Shown: in pieces, positions 5,297 to 7,916 of the stretch
Layout of the letters: each line of letters starts with the position of its first letter
Numbering within the stretch: position 1 is the stretch's first letter
From: an uncultured bacterium
GTDB lineage: Bacteria > Actinomycetota > Coriobacteriia > Coriobacteriales > Coriobacteriaceae
DNA length: 7,916 nt
Assembly: GCA_905215195.1 (NCBI GenBank)
Contig: CAJMPF010000078.1
Span: forward strand, 1 to 7,916
Reading direction: 5' to 3'
Position numbers and translations under genes: made by a program
The notes under the pieces: model-generated
What the model saw: only the letters and a program-made list of their open reading frames with translations
The model's database searches: none
Told to the model about the DNA's origin: nothing

Positions 5297-6549
5297 TGGA
5301 AAGACGCGAACATACATACGGTTATGAGGATGCCATGGGCGTCACGCCGCCTCCCTGGACGGGTCCGGCGGTGGGCCTGATGGACCTCGATGCGTTTTTT
5401 GCGAGCGTGGAGATGCTCGATCATCCCGAATGGCGCGGAAAGCCGCTCATCGTGGGCGGAGACGCCGATTCGCGTGGCGTCGTGTCCACGTGTTCGTATG
5501 AGGCACGTCGCTTTGGCGTGCACTCTGCCATGGCCTCGGCCGAGGCGCGGCGCTTGTGCCCGCAAGCCATTTGGACGCACGGGCACTTTGATCGCTACCG
5601 CGAGGTGAGCGCGCAGGTCATGGCAATCCTTGCCGATGAGACACCGCGCGTGGAGCGCGTGTCCATCGACGAGGCCTTTATCGATATCACGCCAGGCCGC
5701 TTTGCGCCCGAAGACCCGCTGCTGGTTGCGCGGCGTATAAGCGACCGCGTAGCAGCGCTGGGAGTGACGTGCTCCATTGGCGTGGGCTGCAACAAGACGG
5801 TCGCAAAGATCGCAAGCGAGCGGGATAAGCCGTTTGGGCTGACCATCGTGCGCCCCGGAACGGAACAGCGCTTTTTGGCCGCGCTACCAGTGTCTGCCAT
5901 GAGCGGCATCGGACGCTCAGCTGAGGAGCGACTGCGCCGCATGCGCATCTACACCCTCGGCGAGCTATCACGTGCACCGGAATCCACCTTGGCCTCTATT
6001 TTTGGTGTCAACGGCGAACGCATGCGTCAGCGTGCGCTGGGACTCGAAATCTCCGAAGTCACGAGTCTCGATGAGGAGCGCGAAGTTAAATCGGTGAGCA
6101 ACGAGCGCACCTTTGCTAAAGATTTGACTGAGCGTGGGGATATTGAGGCGGCGATTGCGCTGTTGGGAGAGTCAGTGGGACGCCGCCTGCGCCGTCAGGG
6201 GCTGACGGGTGCCACGGTAACGCTCAAGCTTAAGTATTCGTATGGCAGCGGGCGTACGGCACAGCGCCGGCTGCCTCATCCGACCGACGATGAGAACATC
6301 TTCGTGGCGGTTGCGCTCGAACTGCTCGACAACATCTGGCAGGAAGGCATGCATGTGCGCCTGGCGGGCATCGGCATGAGCGACTTCGACCACCAAGGCG
6401 GCATCCAGACTGACCTGTTCTGCGAGATCGATGACCGCGGAGCCCAATCCAGCGACCGACGCGACCTCTCCGTCGCCATCGACGCCGTCCGAGACAAATT
6501 CGGCGACACCGCCCTTTCCTTCGGCCGCCAATCCCGCTTCAACGATTAA
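5296..6549 (+). CDS. dinB: DNA polymerase IV (Y-family)
   Basis: Error-prone translesion polymerase that extends DNA past lesions using deoxynucleotides. The first metal-binding box is GLMDLDAFFASVEM, with Asp30 and steric-gate Phe35 (E. coli D8/F13 equivalents). The palm motif RVSIDEAFIDIT holds Asp125 and Glu126. SIGVGCNKTVAKIASERDKP follows at 160-179, then helix-hairpin-helix SGIGRSAEERLRRM (203-216) and the little-finger domain from about 262. QTDLF at 371-375 fits the beta-clamp-binding motif, although about 40 residues follow it. The 417-residue length is typical of actinobacterial DinB. The ATG at 5296 has no Shine-Dalgarno but lies at the predicted transcription start; ATG at 5335 has GAGGA four bases upstream and would remove 13 residues that precede the conserved core. 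The gene is divergent from rpsP and convergent with rsfS. Confidence 0.95.
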   Translation: MERREHTYGYEDAMGVTPPPWTGPAVGLMDLDAFFASVEMLDHPEWRGKPLIVGGDADSRGVVSTCSYEARRFGVHSAMASAEARRLCPQAIWTHGHFDRYREVSAQVMAILADETPRVERVSIDEAFIDITPGRFAPEDPLLVARRISDRVAALGVTCSIGVGCNKTVAKIASERDKPFGLTIVRPGTEQRFLAALPVSAMSGIGRSAEERLRRMRIYTLGELSRAPESTLASIFGVNGERMRQRALGLEISEVTSLDEEREVKSVSNERTFAKDLTERGDIEAAIALLGESVGRRLRRQGLTGATVTLKLKYSYGSGRTAQRRLPHPTDDENIFVAVALELLDNIWQEGMHVRLAGIGMSDFDHQGGIQTDLFCEIDDRGAQSSDRRDLSVAIDAVRDKFGDTALSFGRQSRFND

Positions 6550-6561
6550 CCGCCTTTGGGC

Positions 6562-6603
6562 AAAAAGAAAGCCGGGCAGCTGCAAATGGTGCAACTGCCC
6601 GGC
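6562..6603 (-). terminator. Rho-independent terminator of the nadD-yqeK-rsfS unit
   Basis: The arms GCCGGGCAG (6571-6579) and CTGCCCGGC (6595-6603) form a perfect nine-pair GC-rich stem, with an inner TGCA/TGCA pairing in the loop. Read on the minus strand the stem is followed at once by TTTCTTTTT (complement of 6562-6570). It lies about 45 bp past the rsfS stop and so ends leftward transcription. On the plus strand no T-run follows, so it is a poor classical terminator for dinB, although the hairpin could still slow polymerase. Confidence 0.88.
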
Positions 6604-6647
6604 AAACGGATAAGGGTAGCTAAAAAAGCCCTGGCCCAAGCAAAGCT

Positions 6648-7103
6648 CTAGAGGAGGTTGAGGGGGAGCTGGGGGGCGTCTCCCCAGAGCTTTTCTAGGC
6701 GGTAGAAGTCGCGGGCTTCGGGAGTGAAGACGTGGACGACAACCGAACCGTAGTCCATGAGCATCCAGGTCTTCTGCTCGCGGCCCTCGATGGAAAACGG
6801 GTGCTCGCCGCAAGCCTCGGCGACCTTCTCCTCAATCTCGTCGACGATAGAATCAACCTGGCGGTTGTTGATGCCGGTAGCGAGGACAAAGTAGTCACAC
6901 ACATCGGAAAGCTCAGTCAGGTCGAGCACCTGAATGTCCTCACCTTTCTTGTCGTAGGCGGCCTGCGCGGCGGCGCGGGCGACATCCTCGGCGGCAACAC
7001 CGCTCGCGGACAGCGAGGCGGCAGTGCGGTCGGACGTGGCAACGAAACTCTTGTGCTCCACACCTTCAAGAATCTGCTCGTCGGTCATGGTCTCGTCGGC
7101 CAT
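6648..7103 (-). CDS. rsfS: Ribosomal silencing factor RsfS (Iojap/YbeB family)
   Basis: Binds ribosomal protein uL14 on the 50S subunit and blocks joining with 30S, reducing translation in stationary phase or starvation. The family core spans about 36-143: AEDVARAAAQAAYDKKGEDI, VLDLTELSDVCDYFVLATG with the conserved D-Y-F-V-x-A-T-G, NNRQVDSIVDEIEEKV, EGREQKTWMLMDYGSVVVHVF and FYRLEKLWGDAP. The product is 151 residues, longer than the usual 105-120 because about 36 extra residues precede the core. The ATG at 7103 has AAGAGGT at good spacing, so the extension is probably real; ATG at codon 6 is an alternative. It follows yqeK by 27 bp, the common nadD-yqeK-rsfS order. Confidence 0.95.
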   Translation of the reverse strand: MADETMTDEQILEGVEHKSFVATSDRTAASLSASGVAAEDVARAAAQAAYDKKGEDIQVLDLTELSDVCDYFVLATGINNRQVDSIVDEIEEKVAEACGEHPFSIEGREQKTWMLMDYGSVVVHVFTPEARDFYRLEKLWGDAPQLPLNLL

Positions 7104-7130
7104 GGAATACCTCTTTCTAGACAGCCCGAG

Positions 7131-7739
7131 CTAGCGCAGCTGGGCGTAATGGTTGTAAATCGTAATAGCCGTGGGATAAAGATAACGCCCGGTCTGGATC
7201 ACATAGACCAGACCCTGCGCAAAACAGGAGAAGAACAACTCGTCGAGCGAGGACTTCCCCACCATCTTACGCAACGCATGGGCATAGTCGCCGTGGCGGT
7301 TGGGCTCGATGGCATCGGCCACAAAGACCACCATATCGAGCGGCGTCATGTCGCAGGCACCCACGGTGTGACGGTCGACAGCCTGGAAAACGGCCGGAGA
7401 CAACTCGGGGAAAAGCTGCGGAAGCTCATAGGCGGCAACAGGGCCATGCAAAAGCGGCGTCGCGGCGGAAGGAGAGCCGGCAATCTTAATGCCGTAATGC
7501 AGAGCGCGCGTGACCAGCTCGTCGTCGGAGAGCACCTTATCCCAGTCATGGATCAGGCCGGCGGCAGCGGCATCAAAGCGGTCGACGCCGTAGACCTCGG
7601 CCAGATGAAGTGCGGTATCGGCAACACCCAGCGAATGCACATAGCGCTTGCGCTTATCCTTCATGCGAACATCGAGCAGCTCTTGAATGCGCTTGAGCAG
7701 CGCGCGCTCATCGCCCTCAAACTGATCCTCTACCGACAA
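7131..7739 (-). CDS. yqeK: HD-domain hydrolase of the YqeK family (likely Ap4A hydrolase)
   Basis: HD-superfamily metal-dependent phosphohydrolase. Characterised YqeK proteins split diadenosine tetraphosphate symmetrically to ADP. The product is 202 residues. Metal ligands are visible as His35 (KRYVHSLGVA), His64-Asp65 (LIHDWDK), His98 (LLHGPVAAYEL), His124 (VDRHTVG) and Asp142 (FVADAIEPNR), all the positions expected for the family. The start is TTG at 7739, with GGGGGT about five bases upstream in the 12-bp gap after nadD. No other start lies near the N-terminus until ATG at codon 26, which would cut close to the first His. The gene is in the same reading frame as nadD, separated by its UGA. 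Confidence 0.94.
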   Translation of the reverse strand: MSVEDQFEGDERALLKRIQELLDVRMKDKRKRYVHSLGVADTALHLAEVYGVDRFDAAAAGLIHDWDKVLSDDELVTRALHYGIKIAGSPSAATPLLHGPVAAYELPQLFPELSPAVFQAVDRHTVGACDMTPLDMVVFVADAIEPNRHGDYAHALRKMVGKSSLDELFFSCFAQGLVYVIQTGRYLYPTAITIYNHYAQLR

Positions 7740-7751
7740 CGTAGACCCCCA

Positions 7752-7916
7752 TCACTCAAAATCTTCTTGGCCCAAATCGGCATATAGCCTGCGTTTGCGA
7801 ATGTAGCCGAGCACGGACTCGCTCGTAAGATAGCGCACGCTCATACCGCGGGCAACACGCTTGCGAATGTTCGTCGAGCTGATCGCCAGCGCCGGAATCT
7901 GAATATAGCGCACGTC
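7752..7916 (-). CDS. nadD: Nicotinate-nucleotide adenylyltransferase, C-terminal part
   Basis: Enzyme of NAD synthesis that transfers AMP from ATP to nicotinate mononucleotide. Only the last 54 residues lie in the window; the frame is open to the right edge. The conserved ISSTNIRKRVARGMSVRYL segment, carrying the nucleotidyltransferase ISST(x)IR motif, is followed by VLGYIRKRRLY, the usual end of NadD, and a short acidic tail to the TGA at 7752. It begins the visible part of the nadD-yqeK-rsfS unit. Confidence 0.94.
   Translation of the reverse strand, partial: DVRYIQIPALAISSTNIRKRVARGMSVRYLTSESVLGYIRKRRLYADLGQEDFE

Noticed and set aside
5300..5330. A LexA/SOS box at the dinB start (CGAAC near 5307 and GGTT near 5321)
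   Set aside because: The half-sites are wrongly spaced and imperfect relative to the Gram-positive CGAAC-N4-GTTCG pattern.
5120..5586. Minus-strand open frames in the rpsP-dinB divergent region and opposite the dinB start
   Set aside because: They run through the predicted rpsP promoters and leader and under the conserved dinB N-terminus. Composition is Cys/Arg-rich with no motif.
6571..6603. The intergenic hairpin as a dinB terminator
   Set aside because: The T-run is on the minus-strand side only; reading rightward the stem is followed by AAACGG, so it is assigned to rsfS.
6732..7787. A 351-codon plus-strand open frame
   Set aside because: Antisense to rsfS, yqeK and the nadD end; no recognisable motifs and no promoter or ribosome-binding site that outweighs the real genes.

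Overview
The window looks like chromosomal core DNA from a high-GC actinobacterium. The gene order, the protein sequences and the frequent TTG/GTG starts best fit the Coriobacteriia, probably a Collinsella-like gut species. This assignment is from recalled similarity, not a search. I see no insertion sequence, phage gene, CRISPR array, tRNA or rRNA.

Layout. From about 5.1 kb down to the left edge, everything reads leftward (minus strand): rpsP (ribosomal protein S16), khpA (KH-domain RNA binder), rimM (30S maturation), trmD (tRNA m1G37 methyltransferase), lepB (signal peptidase I), glyQ and glyS (glycyl-tRNA synthetase alpha and beta; glyS is cut by the window edge). The first five genes are packed with gaps or overlaps of a few bases, the classic translation/rRNA-maturation operon. 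lepB and glyQ are separated by 59 bp, which may hold a separate promoter. A 201-bp divergent intergenic region (5095-5295) separates rpsP from rightward dinB (DNA polymerase IV). dinB converges on a second leftward group: nadD (C-terminal end only), yqeK (HD-domain phosphohydrolase) and rsfS (ribosomal silencing factor). That group ends at a strong Rho-independent terminator at 6562-6603.

How the genes work together. Most encode ribosome assembly and silencing (S16, RimM, KhpA, RsfS), tRNA modification and charging (TrmD, GlyQS), protein export (LepB) and NAD/dinucleotide metabolism (NadD, YqeK). DinB is a translesion polymerase that happens to sit between the two groups.

What stands out. 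(1) The glyS reading frame stops looking like GlyS at about residue 498. Its last ~45 visible residues instead resemble the C-terminal (WCX) part of a WYL-family transcriptional regulator, which suggests a chimeric join or rearrangement near position 135. (2) The rimM TTG start lies in the loop of a small GC-rich hairpin made from the khpA stop and the rimM start. (3) nadD and yqeK are in the same frame, separated by one UGA. Otherwise this is an ordinary housekeeping region, and I found no convincing new multigene system.
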